From an uncultured Acidobacteriaceae bacterium (GTDB lineage: Bacteria > Acidobacteriota > Terriglobia > Terriglobales > Acidobacteriaceae), in NCBI GenBank assembly GCA_903904755.1, contig CAIVDV010000009.1:1-64000 (forward strand): a stretch of 64,000 nucleotides of DNA, given 5' to 3'. This document shows, in pieces, positions 26,081 to 34,185 of the stretch; the stretch's first letter is position 1; each line of letters starts with the position of its first letter. Under the pieces are notes generated by a model. It did not search any database. It had not been told where the DNA came from and saw only the letters and a program-made list of their open reading frames with translations. Both the position numbers and the translations under genes were made by a program.

Positions 26081-26884
26081 ATGGCACCGGCAGAGGCGTA
26101 CAATCCCCCAATGCCCCAGCCTTCCCCCGACGGCAGCACCTTCGTTCCGTTCCGCCTCGCACTTGGCGAGGCCATCCTTTCTGGAACTGCGCTGGTACCC
26201 GTCGGCATAACCACGCTGACCGAGTTGCTTCCGGTGCTGAGGAGGCTCGAGCAATCCGGATCGGAAGCTGCGATTGAGGGATTAGCCAGCAGAGGGCAGC
26301 CGATCTCCTGCCGGCAGGCATGTTCCGCCTGTTGCGACCACTTGGTCCCGGTAACGCTGTTTGAAGCAGAATCGCTCTCCTTCGCGATTCGGGCCATGCC
26401 TCCGCCTCAGCAGCACGCTCTCGCTGACCGCTTCCGCTCCGCGCTTCAGCAACTTGCCGCCTCCGGCCTCAACGACCGCATCCAAGCCGAAGACTGGATC
26501 GGTGATACCCCCAGCGCCCGCCACATCGTCCTTGACTACCTCTATCAGCGCATCCCCTGCCCATTTCTCGTGGACAGCGCGTGCTCGGTCTATGAGCTTC
26601 GTCCGTTTGCTTGCCGCGAGTATCTGGTTGTTTCCCCGCCCGCTCACTGCGCAGACCCCGCCGCCAACGCTGTTGTCCGAGTCAATCTCCCCTTGCGTCT
26701 GTTTCCCATCCTGAACCGAATCGGTGCGAGCGTCTTTGACGATACACGCGGCTGGTTTCCCCTCGTCCTGCTGCTGGCCTGGATGGAGGCAGACCCCCAT
26801 CCAGGCGACTCTGTCTCTGCGCCGGGCCTGGAACTCTTTCACGAGATTCTCACCGGCCTCGGTGCATCAGCCGCGTCGGCCTGA
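26081..26884 (+). CDS. YkgJ-family cysteine-cluster protein
   Basis: 267 residues (257 if the ATG at 26111 is used). It has the zinc/iron chelatase fold Cys pattern: 'CRQACSACCDHLVPVT' followed about 90 residues later by 'CPFLVDSACSVYELRPFACREYLV'. Proteins of this UPF0153/YkgJ family bind a metal through eight or so cysteines; their function is not settled. It stands alone between divergent and convergent neighbours. The C-terminal ~70 residues are not recognised. Confidence 0.82.
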   Translation: MAPAEAYNPPMPQPSPDGSTFVPFRLALGEAILSGTALVPVGITTLTELLPVLRRLEQSGSEAAIEGLASRGQPISCRQACSACCDHLVPVTLFEAESLSFAIRAMPPPQQHALADRFRSALQQLAASGLNDRIQAEDWIGDTPSARHIVLDYLYQRIPCPFLVDSACSVYELRPFACREYLVVSPPAHCADPAANAVVRVNLPLRLFPILNRIGASVFDDTRGWFPLVLLLAWMEADPHPGDSVSAPGLELFHEILTGLGASAASA

Positions 26885-26896
26885 GGGGTCGAGTTC

Positions 26897-27475
26897 CTAC
26901 TCCTCCACAAACAACCGCTCAATCCGCCGGTCCGGGATATGCCACATCGCCGCCACCGCCCCATAAATCCCCAGCGCCACCCAATGGTTCCAAAACGCCA
27001 GCGGCAGGCTCACGGCATACAACGCAATCGATACCTTCCCCTTTCGGTCCCGTCCCACAGCCCGCGCCAGCAGACTCTCCGGCCCCTCCGTCCGAATCAG
27101 CACCTTCGCCAGAATCGTATACGCCACCCCGCACATCAGCAGCACGCTCCCGTACAGCACCGTCGGCCACGTCGCAAAGTGGTTCTCCCCCATCCACCCC
27201 GTCACAAACGGCAGCAGGCTCAGCCAGAACAGCAAATGCAGATTCGCCCACAGCACCCCGCCTGAAACATGCTTCACCGCATGCAGCATATGGTGGTGGT
27301 TGTTCCAGTAAATCCCGATATAGATAAAGCTCAGCACATAGCACCCCACCACCGGCAGCATCGGCAGCAGCACGCTCAGTTGGTCGCCCTTGGGGATGTG
27401 GAACTCCATCACCATAATCGTCAGGATGATCGCCAGAACCCCATCGCTGAAGGCCTCCAGTCGCGTCTTCGGCAT
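26897..27475 (-). CDS. TMEM175-family (DUF1211) potassium channel-like membrane protein
   Basis: 192 residues with about five to six hydrophobic helices. The first helix carries the family signature 'RLEAFSDGVLAIILTIMVMEF' (the FSDGV motif that lines the pore in bacterial TMEM175 homologues). It continues with 'WNNHHHMLHAVKHVSGGVLWANLHLLFWLSLLPFVTGWMGE', also typical. It would sit in the inner membrane as a tetramer conducting K+. Convergent with the cysteine-cluster gene, 12 bp apart. Confidence 0.88.
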   Translation of the reverse strand: MPKTRLEAFSDGVLAIILTIMVMEFHIPKGDQLSVLLPMLPVVGCYVLSFIYIGIYWNNHHHMLHAVKHVSGGVLWANLHLLFWLSLLPFVTGWMGENHFATWPTVLYGSVLLMCGVAYTILAKVLIRTEGPESLLARAVGRDRKGKVSIALYAVSLPLAFWNHWVALGIYGAVAAMWHIPDRRIERLFVEE

Positions 27476-27592
27476 CTATGCTCGTTCCTCCGCTTTCTTG
27501 GGACAGGTTGGATTGTAGCCTGTTACCAACCCCTCCCGGCACTCTGATTTTTTCCCGTCCCTTCGCACTTCCGCCGGGATATCCTCAACCAC

Positions 27593-28291
27593 ATGACTTC
27601 GCCCGCCCTCTGGCAACGCCGCCAGTGGCCCCTTCCCGCCCTTGCCCTCGTCATGCTCCTCATCGTCGCCGTCGGTTACACCCTCCGCATCTTCATCCCC
27701 GGGCTCTATCGCCACTCCATCGGCTCCTGGATCATCCGCGTCCACGTCATCTTCGTCAGCCTCTGGCTGCTTACCTTTACCACCCAGGTCATCCTGGCAG
27801 CCATCGGCCGACTCGACCTTCACCGCCGCATCGGCCCCTGGGCCTTCCGCCTCGACGCAGTCTGGGTTGTCACCGCCCTCGCCGCCCTCGCCGTCCTGGT
27901 CCATGTCGAACCCGGCTCTGACGCCGAATCCCTCATCCTCCTCTCCCGCATCGGCCTCTTCGCCCTCTTTCTCTTCCTCGCCTGGCTCCAGCGCCACCAG
28001 CCGGAAGAGCACAAGCGCTGGATGATCCTCGGCATGTCCCAGGCCATCATCGGCGGCATCATGCGCCTTCCCATCCCCGCCCTCCAGCATCAATTCCCCG
28101 CCTCAGCCCTCGTCGCGCTTCTCTTCCCTCTTGCCCTCATCCTCTGGGACCTCTCCACCACCCGCCGACTCCACCGCGCCACTCTCATCGGCTCCCTCAT
28201 CATCCTCTTCGTCCACCTCACCCGCGTCCCCCTCCGCCAAACCGCCCCCTGGCTCGCCTTCGCCCACTGGGTCGGCTCCTGGGGCCTTTAG
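27593..28291 (+). CDS. Hypothetical multi-pass membrane protein
   Basis: 232 residues with about seven hydrophobic stretches from residue 13 on ('LPALALVMLLIVAVGYTLRIFIPGLY', 'VHVIFVSLWLLTFTTQVILAAIG', and others). A basic loop 'RRIGPWAFRLD' and 'HKRWMILGMSQAIIGGIMRLP' are reminiscent of DUF2306-like membrane proteins, but I cannot fix the family. Starts with ATG; 58 bp upstream of the YwiC-like gene on the same strand, so perhaps co-transcribed. The 205-aa and 84-aa ORFs opposite are shadows of its C-rich sequence. Confidence 0.7.
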   Translation: MTSPALWQRRQWPLPALALVMLLIVAVGYTLRIFIPGLYRHSIGSWIIRVHVIFVSLWLLTFTTQVILAAIGRLDLHRRIGPWAFRLDAVWVVTALAALAVLVHVEPGSDAESLILLSRIGLFALFLFLAWLQRHQPEEHKRWMILGMSQAIIGGIMRLPIPALQHQFPASALVALLFPLALILWDLSTTRRLHRATLIGSLIILFVHLTRVPLRQTAPWLAFAHWVGSWGL

Positions 28292-28348
28292 CGCAACTCC
28301 ATCTTTTGGTGGTGTCCCCCTCCACCCCTGCTCGAATAACCTTTCCCC

Positions 28349-29188
28349 ATGAAGCAGCAGGGGCCCCGCACCACCTTCTTCCCTCGCGAACACGGCGCAA
28401 CCGCCATGCTCCTCACCCCCTTTGTAGCCGCCGCCATCCTCGCCCGCACCTTCCGCTGGCAGGAGATTGCTGGCCTCCTCGCCATCGCCGCCGCCTACTC
28501 CATCAAGGAGCCCCTCGTCACCCTCGGGCGCCGACGCATCCAGTGGGAAGGCCTCCCAACCCGCAACTGGCCTCTTGATCTCCAGGCCGCTGCCCGTTGG
28601 CTCGTCGTGGAAGCACTCGTCGCCGCCACTTCCGCCCTTGCCCTGCTCCTCACCGGCCCCTGGCTCCCCTACGCCATCATCTTCACCGCCTCCGCAGCAT
28701 TCTTCGGCTTCGCCTTCTGGATCAACCTCCGCAACCGCCAGCGCAACCCGCTTTTCCAGGTCGCCAGCGCCCTCGCCCTCACCTCCACCTCCCTCGTCGC
28801 CGCCCTCTCCGCCACCGGCAGCTTTCCCGCCTGGACCTGGCTCCTCTGGGCGCTTCTCGCCGCCCAGGCCACCGGCGGCATCTTCACCGTCCACGCCCGC
28901 CTCGACGCCATGGCCGCCCTGCGCAAATCCAACCCAGCCCTCGCCCTCCCCGCCCGCCGCACCGCAATCTCCGTCTGCATCCTGCTCTTCACCGCTGCCA
29001 TCGTCGCACTCGTCCGCCAACAGCCTATACTTGCCGTTGCCCTGGACCTCATCACCGTCGGCTACGCCTGGGACCTCCGCCGCCAGCGCGACCCCGCCGC
29101 CCTCAAGCTCCCCTTCATGAAAGTGGGCCAGCGCTCCCTCGCACTCGCCCTCGTCTACTCCGTCATCGTCCTCATCGGCCTCTGGTAA
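28349..29188 (+). CDS. YwiC-like membrane protein
   Basis: 279 residues, about eight membrane helices. The N-terminus 'TTFFPREHGATAMLLTPFVAAAIL' matches the 'REHGAW/T' opening of the YwiC-like family, which is often found near nitrate respiration genes in other bacteria but has no assigned reaction. Third codon positions are almost all C, so the opposite strand shows a long Gly/Glu-rich open frame (28103-29020) that is not a gene. It follows the membrane protein at 27593 in the same direction. Confidence 0.78.
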   Translation: MKQQGPRTTFFPREHGATAMLLTPFVAAAILARTFRWQEIAGLLAIAAAYSIKEPLVTLGRRRIQWEGLPTRNWPLDLQAAARWLVVEALVAATSALALLLTGPWLPYAIIFTASAAFFGFAFWINLRNRQRNPLFQVASALALTSTSLVAALSATGSFPAWTWLLWALLAAQATGGIFTVHARLDAMAALRKSNPALALPARRTAISVCILLFTAAIVALVRQQPILAVALDLITVGYAWDLRRQRDPAALKLPFMKVGQRSLALALVYSVIVLIGLW

Positions 29189-29306
29189 ATCCCCATATCA
29201 AGCAATCAGCCTCTTCAGATTTCCTACCCGCGCCTGCCTGTGTATCATGGCTTTGCCAGCTTTCAGTAATCGTTTTCCAGCGCAAATCCCCACCCGAGGC
29301 ACTCCC

Positions 29307-31298
29307 ATGGCCAACCCTCTCTCCCGCCGCCAATTCCTCTCCACCGCAACCGCCGCCGGCGCAGCCACTCTCCTGCCCGCCTCATCTGCCGCCTCGCCCA
29401 CCCCGGCCGTAGCTCCCACTCCAGCCACAACTCCAGCCCCAGCCATCCCCTCCGCCGTCGCTCTCCAGCTCCAGCCCTTCCCGCTCTCCGCCGTCCGCCT
29501 CCTCCCCGGCCCCTGGAAGACCATGCAGGAAATCAACCGTAGCTGGCTCTACTCGCTCCCCAACGATCGCCTCGTCCACACCTTCCGCCTCAACGCCGGC
29601 CTTCCCTCCGACGCAGAACCCCTCGGCGGCTGGGAAGCCCCCACCGGCGAACTCCGCGGCCACTACATCGGCCACTATCTCTCCGCCTGCGCCATGCTCT
29701 ACGCCTCCACCGGCGACCAGCCCATCCTCGCCAAGGCCAACGAGCTCGTCTCCATGCTCGCCGCCTGCCAGCGCGCCGACGGCTACCTCAGCGCCTACCC
29801 CGATTCCTTCTACGACCGCCTTCGCCAGCACAAGGAGGTCTGGGCGCCCTTCTACACCTACCACAAGATCCTCGCTGGCATGATCGACATGTACCAGCAC
29901 GCCGGCTCCGCCCTCGCCCTCCAGGTCGCCACCCGCATGGCCGACTGGGCCGACCAGTACGCCCGCTCCTTCACCCCAGACGACTGGCAAACCGTCCTCC
30001 TCACCGAGCAGGGCGGCATGAACGAAGCCTCCTTCAACCTCTACGCCATCACCGGAAACACCAAATACCGCGACCTCGCCTACCGCTTCGAGCACCACAA
30101 GATCTTCGACCCACTCGCTGCCAACCAGGACGCCCTCGCCGGCAACCACACCAACACCAACATCCCCAAAATCATCGGCGCAGTCCGCGGCTACGAACTC
30201 ACCGGCGACGACCGCTACCGCCAGATTGCCTGGAACTTCCACCGCATCGTCACCCAGCACCACTCCTACGCCCCCGGCGGCACCAGCTACGACGAGTTCT
30301 TTCAAACCCCCGACGCCACCGCCGCCCACCTCGGCCGCGCCGACCAGGAGTGCTGCTGCAGCTACAACATGATGAAGCTCACCCGGCATCTCTTCCAGCA
30401 GCAGCCCAACGCAGCCCTCTTCGACTACTACGAGCGCCTCCTCTTCAACGTCCGCGCAGGCACCCAGGACCGCAACGGCATGTTCATGTACTACGTCCCT
30501 CTCCAACCCGGCCTCTACAAAATGTTCGGCACCCCCACCGACTCCTTCTGGTGCTGCACCGGTACCGGCTCTGAGGAGTACACCAAGCTCAATGACTCCA
30601 TCTACTTCCACGACGACTCCTCCGTCTGGGTCAACCTCTTCCTGCCGTCGGTCCTCAACTGGCAGCAGCGCGGCCTTCGCCTCCGCCTCACCACCCGCCT
30701 CCCCCACGAAGAGCGCGTCACCCTCACCATCGACTCCGCCCCCTCCACCCCCACAACCCTGCGCATCCGCATCCCCGCCTGGACCACATCCGGCGTCCGC
30801 ATTGCCATCAACGGCACCGCGCAAACCATCCCCACCACCCCTTCCACATACGTCTCCCTCCAGCAAGCCTGGAAGGCCGGCGACGTCATCACCCTCGACC
30901 TTCCCCTCACCCTCCGCGTCGAAACCACCCCCGACGATCCCCAGGTCCAGGCAGCCTTCTACGGCCCGCTCGTCCTCGCCGCCCGCCTCGGCTCTGAGGG
31001 CCTCACAAACTCCATGATTTACCTCGACAACGCCGCCCACGGCGACCGCGGCTACCCCATGCCCACGGTCGAGCCCAACCCCCGCGACTGGCAGGGCAAA
31101 CTCCTCGCCCCCCAGGACGACGGCCCATGGCTCACCCGCATTGACGGCTCAACCCAGTACCCGCTTCAGTTCCAGACCAAAGGCAGCGGCCCCACCCACA
31201 CCCTCGTTCCCCTCGCCCACATCTACGACGAGCGGTACTCGGTCTACCTCCGCAACCTCGGCATCCCCGCCAGCCCAGGTGGCCCAGCCCACACCTGA
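29307..31298 (+). CDS. GH127-type beta-L-arabinofuranosidase (DUF1680), Tat-exported
   Basis: Start moved to the ATG at 29307, which yields the twin-arginine signal 'LSRRQFLSTATAAGAATLLPAS'; 663 residues. The (alpha/alpha)6 domain contains 'LRGHYIGHYLSACAMLYASTGD', 'FYTYHKILAGMIDMYQH' and the metal/cysteine catalytic centre 'DQECCCSYNMMKLTRHLF' with 'FWCCTGTGSEEYTKL', matching the Glu + three Cys Zn-thiolate site of GH127 enzymes whose nucleophile is Cys. It removes terminal beta-L-arabinofuranosyl units from plant glycans outside the cytoplasm. AraB at 57126 could use the released arabinose after isomerisation. GH127 versus GH146 cannot be separated by eye. Confidence 0.88.
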   Translation: MANPLSRRQFLSTATAAGAATLLPASSAASPTPAVAPTPATTPAPAIPSAVALQLQPFPLSAVRLLPGPWKTMQEINRSWLYSLPNDRLVHTFRLNAGLPSDAEPLGGWEAPTGELRGHYIGHYLSACAMLYASTGDQPILAKANELVSMLAACQRADGYLSAYPDSFYDRLRQHKEVWAPFYTYHKILAGMIDMYQHAGSALALQVATRMADWADQYARSFTPDDWQTVLLTEQGGMNEASFNLYAITGNTKYRDLAYRFEHHKIFDPLAANQDALAGNHTNTNIPKIIGAVRGYELTGDDRYRQIAWNFHRIVTQHHSYAPGGTSYDEFFQTPDATAAHLGRADQECCCSYNMMKLTRHLFQQQPNAALFDYYERLLFNVRAGTQDRNGMFMYYVPLQPGLYKMFGTPTDSFWCCTGTGSEEYTKLNDSIYFHDDSSVWVNLFLPSVLNWQQRGLRLRLTTRLPHEERVTLTIDSAPSTPTTLRIRIPAWTTSGVRIAINGTAQTIPTTPSTYVSLQQAWKAGDVITLDLPLTLRVETTPDDPQVQAAFYGPLVLAARLGSEGLTNSMIYLDNAAHGDRGYPMPTVEPNPRDWQGKLLAPQDDGPWLTRIDGSTQYPLQFQTKGSGPTHTLVPLAHIYDERYSVYLRNLGIPASPGGPAHT

Positions 31299-31321
31299 CA
31301 CCTGGTCAGCAAGGCACGGCC

Positions 31322-31787
31322 CTATTTCCCTTTCGCAGCGCACCGGGGGTCGGCTATTTCCACCCGCCGATTCTTCGCCCGGCCCGCATCCGTGTTGTTG
31401 TCGGCAATCGGCATTGTCTTCCCGTACCCCTTCGCCGTCAGCCGTGTCGCCGCCACCCCATGCTGCGTCAGCCACACCGCCACTGCCGTCGCTCTTGCCT
31501 CGCTCAATGTCTGGTTATAGGCATCGCCGCCCACGTCGTCCGTGTGCCCCTGGATCTCCAGCTTCAGCGTTGCATCCTTCGTCAATAGTCCCAGAATCTG
31601 CTGCAGCACCGGATCCGATGCCGCCTGCAACGTCGCCTTGTTGAAGTCAAAAGGAAAGTTCATTCGGTCACGGCACCGTTTGCGCCCCCGCGCTCACGCC
31701 CGCCAGGCCCACCAGGCCCACCAGGCCGCTGACCAGCAACTGGCACACGCCGCCAAGACGGCTCGGACGAAAACTCACAAAGCTCAT
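31322..31787 (-). pseudogene. OmpA-domain protein split from its signal peptide by a frameshift
   Basis: Two adjacent minus-strand frames. 31787-31668 encodes 39 residues, 'MSFVSFRPSRLGGVCQLL...AGVSAGAQTVP', a complete signal peptide ending in a TGA. The track ORF 31663-31322 (113 aa) begins 4 nt later in another frame and is a bare OmpA C-terminal domain: 'EIQGHTDDVGGDAYNQTLSEARATAVAVWL', 'DAGRAKNRRVEI'. An OmpA domain without export signal makes no sense in the cytosol, and the signal ORF has no mature part, so one indel near 31665 probably broke a single small gene. The signal region contains a short imperfect tandem repeat (GCCCACCAG units, about 31703-31722). A sequencing error or recoding are alternatives. 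Confidence 0.65.
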
Positions 31788-31931
31788 GATTAGCTCCTTG
31801 AAGTCGCCCGATGCTACCACCGCAACTTACAACAAAGTCAAAGGAATTCCCGCGCCAAACGCAGCCTTTCTCCGCGCAGCCGCATTGGCTGGAAATGCCC
31901 CGGCCAAATCCTCTATCTCACTCGCATTGCC

Positions 31932-32321
31932 TTATTTCTTGCTCGCCGGCAAACTCCGCAGGTACGCAATCACCTGCCACCGCTGCGGCTCAGTAAGCGC
32001 CTGCGCCGGCGGCATCCCCTTGTAGGGATTCCCATTCCGCAGCATCCAGAGCAATGACCCATCCGACGCCCCCCGAATCCGCGCCGATCGCAAACTCGGT
32101 CGCGTCGTCCGCCCGTCCGCGTCCACACCATGGCACCGGGCACAGTTCTCGTGGAACAGGCCCTCTCCCACCCGAATCGCCGCCGCCTGCCCGGCAACGG
32201 GATTCTTCCGGGCCCGGTCCTCATCCGGAACTCGCCGCAGCCAAGCCCCATCCGCAGTCGCAAACACAACACTCGGCATCAGCACCAACAAAACCACGGG
32301 AAGAAAACGCAATCGCATCAT
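31932..32321 (-). CDS. Monoheme c-type cytochrome
   Basis: 129 residues from the ATG at 32321, with AGAGG just upstream, giving the signal peptide 'MMRLRFLPVVLLVLMPSVVFA'. One heme site 'CARCH' and a later 'YKGMPPAQAL' whose Met would be the distal ligand, as in class I cytochromes. Periplasmic electron carrier; partner unknown. It lies beside the OmpA remnant and the proline-pathway dehydrogenase with no obvious link. Confidence 0.88.
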   Translation of the reverse strand: MMRLRFLPVVLLVLMPSVVFATADGAWLRRVPDEDRARKNPVAGQAAAIRVGEGLFHENCARCHGVDADGRTTRPSLRSARIRGASDGSLLWMLRNGNPYKGMPPAQALTEPQRWQVIAYLRSLPASKK

Positions 32322-32441
32322 GACCTCTACTCTCGACAATAACGCGCCGACCCCAACGCGTAAAACCACATCACCACCCCATCAACATTCCCCTTCGCGC
32401 CGCCACTCGTCTATCCTGTTTGAGTCCAACAAGGTGGTGCC

Positions 32442-34031
32442 ATGAGCTATTCCTCCGTCCCCAATATCGAACCCCGCTCGCCCCAGGGCGACTTCGTCAA
32501 CGAGCCCTTTGAAAACTTCTCCCTGCCCCAAACCGCGCGCGCCATGGAGTCCGCCCTCGCCGCCGTCCGCAGCCAGCTCGGCCGCGAGTATGACCTCATC
32601 ATCGGTGGCCATCGCATCAGGACCGTCGGCAAAATCCGCTCCATCAATCCCGCCCGCCCCGCCGAGGTCGTCGGCATCCACCAGAAAGCCGAGCTTGAGC
32701 ACGCCCAGCTCGCCATGGATGCAGCCCTCAAGGCTTTCGAATCCTGGTCCCGCGTCCCCGTTGCAGTCCGCGCCTCCCTCCTCTTCCGCGCCGCCGAAAT
32801 CATCCGCGAGCGCAAATTCGAGTTCTGCGCCTGGCTCACCTTTGAGGTCGGTAAAAACTGGGCCGAATCCGACGCCGACGTGGGCGAAACCATCGATTTC
32901 CTCAACTTCTACGCCCGCGAAGCCCTCCGCCTCGACAAGGCCACCACCCCCATCCAGTTCCCCGGCGAGCGCAACCAGCTCCGTTACATCCCCCTCGGCG
33001 TCGGCGCGGTCATCCCCCCGTGGAACTTCCCCTTCGCCATCATGGCCGGCATGACCGTTGCCTCCATCGTCACCGGCAACACCGTCATCCTCAAGCCCTC
33101 CTCTGACTCGCCCACCATCGCCGCCCGCTTCATGGAAGTTCTGGAAGAAGCCGGCCTCCCCGACGGCGTCGTCAACTTCTGCCCCGGCTCCGGCGCAACC
33201 TTCGGCAACGCCATCGTCGAGCACCCCAAGACCCGCTTCATCGCCTTCACCGGCTCCAAGGCCGTCGGCCTCGACATCCACGAGAAATCCGCCCGCACCC
33301 AGCCCGGCCAAATCTGGATTAAGCGCACCATCCTCGAAATGGGCGGCAAAGACTCCATCCTCGTCTGCGCCGACGCTGACATTGACGCCGCAGCCGACGG
33401 CATCGTTGCCTCCGCCTTCGGTTTCAGCGGGCAAAAGTGCTCCGCCTGCTCCCGCGCCATCATCGAAGCACCCGTCTACGATACCCTCGTCGACAAAATC
33501 CGTGAGCGCGTCGCAAAGCTCTCCGTCGGCGACCCCGCCACCAACCCCAACATGGGCCCGGTCATCAACAAGGCCGCTTACGAATCCCACCTCGACTACA
33601 TCACCATCGGCAACCGCGAAGGCCGCCTCATCTCCGGTGGCGCTCCCATCGAAAACGCTGACGGTGGCTACCTCATCGCCCCCACCGTCTTCGCCGACAT
33701 CGCCCCCGACGCCCGCCTCAGCCAGGAAGAAATCTTCGGCCCCGTCCTCGCCCTCATCAAGGTCTCCGACTTCGCCGAGGGCCTCGCCGTCGCCAACAAC
33801 ACTGAGTACGGCCTCACCGGAGCCATCTACTCCAGTGACCGTGCCAAGCTCGACCACGCCTCCCGAGACTTCCACGTCGGCAACCTCTACCTCAACCGCA
33901 AGTGCACCGGTGCCATGGTCGGCGCCCACCCCTTCGGCGGCTTCAACATGAGCGGTACAGATTCCAAGGCCGGCGGCCCCGACTACCTACTCCTCTTCAC
34001 CCAGGCCAAGTCCATCGCGGAAAAGCTCTAA
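32442..34031 (+). CDS. pruA: L-glutamate gamma-semialdehyde (1-pyrroline-5-carboxylate) dehydrogenase
   Basis: 529 residues, the length of monofunctional RocA/PruA-type enzymes. Visible: 'VIPPWNFPFAIMAGM', 'GNTVILKPSSDSP', NAD-site 'FTGSKAVGLDI', catalytic Glu in 'TILEMGGKDSI', catalytic Cys in 'GFSGQKCSACSRAI', and 'EEIFGPVLALIKV'. The 'GQKCSACSR' context is characteristic of P5C dehydrogenases rather than other aldehyde dehydrogenases. It oxidises glutamate semialdehyde to glutamate in proline breakdown. No proline dehydrogenase gene is adjacent. Codons are extremely C-ending. Confidence 0.88.
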   Translation: MSYSSVPNIEPRSPQGDFVNEPFENFSLPQTARAMESALAAVRSQLGREYDLIIGGHRIRTVGKIRSINPARPAEVVGIHQKAELEHAQLAMDAALKAFESWSRVPVAVRASLLFRAAEIIRERKFEFCAWLTFEVGKNWAESDADVGETIDFLNFYAREALRLDKATTPIQFPGERNQLRYIPLGVGAVIPPWNFPFAIMAGMTVASIVTGNTVILKPSSDSPTIAARFMEVLEEAGLPDGVVNFCPGSGATFGNAIVEHPKTRFIAFTGSKAVGLDIHEKSARTQPGQIWIKRTILEMGGKDSILVCADADIDAAADGIVASAFGFSGQKCSACSRAIIEAPVYDTLVDKIRERVAKLSVGDPATNPNMGPVINKAAYESHLDYITIGNREGRLISGGAPIENADGGYLIAPTVFADIAPDARLSQEEIFGPVLALIKVSDFAEGLAVANNTEYGLTGAIYSSDRAKLDHASRDFHVGNLYLNRKCTGAMVGAHPFGGFNMSGTDSKAGGPDYLLLFTQAKSIAEKL

Positions 34032-34185
34032 CCCCCGTCGGGCACGGCACGCATCATGCAACGCCCACGGAACTTCCCTCGCCCACACCGCGTATCTCCT
34101 CAGGCATCCAACCCCGCTCCGGGCTTCCCACCCGGGGCGCAACAACATGGACCCGCATCCCACTTCCCCCGGAAGGTCCGTTCGC

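Noticed and set aside
29382-31040. 552-aa minus-strand ORF opposite the GH127 gene
   Set aside because: Val/Gly/Glu/Asp-rich translation with no motif; it is the mirror of C-ending codons in a clearly real gene.
31700-31730. CRISPR-like or satellite repeat
   Set aside because: Only two or three imperfect 9-nt units within a signal-peptide coding stretch.
32382-33929. 515-aa minus-strand ORF opposite pruA
   Set aside because: Same low-complexity Gly/Asp/Val shadow; the plus strand encodes an intact aldehyde dehydrogenase.
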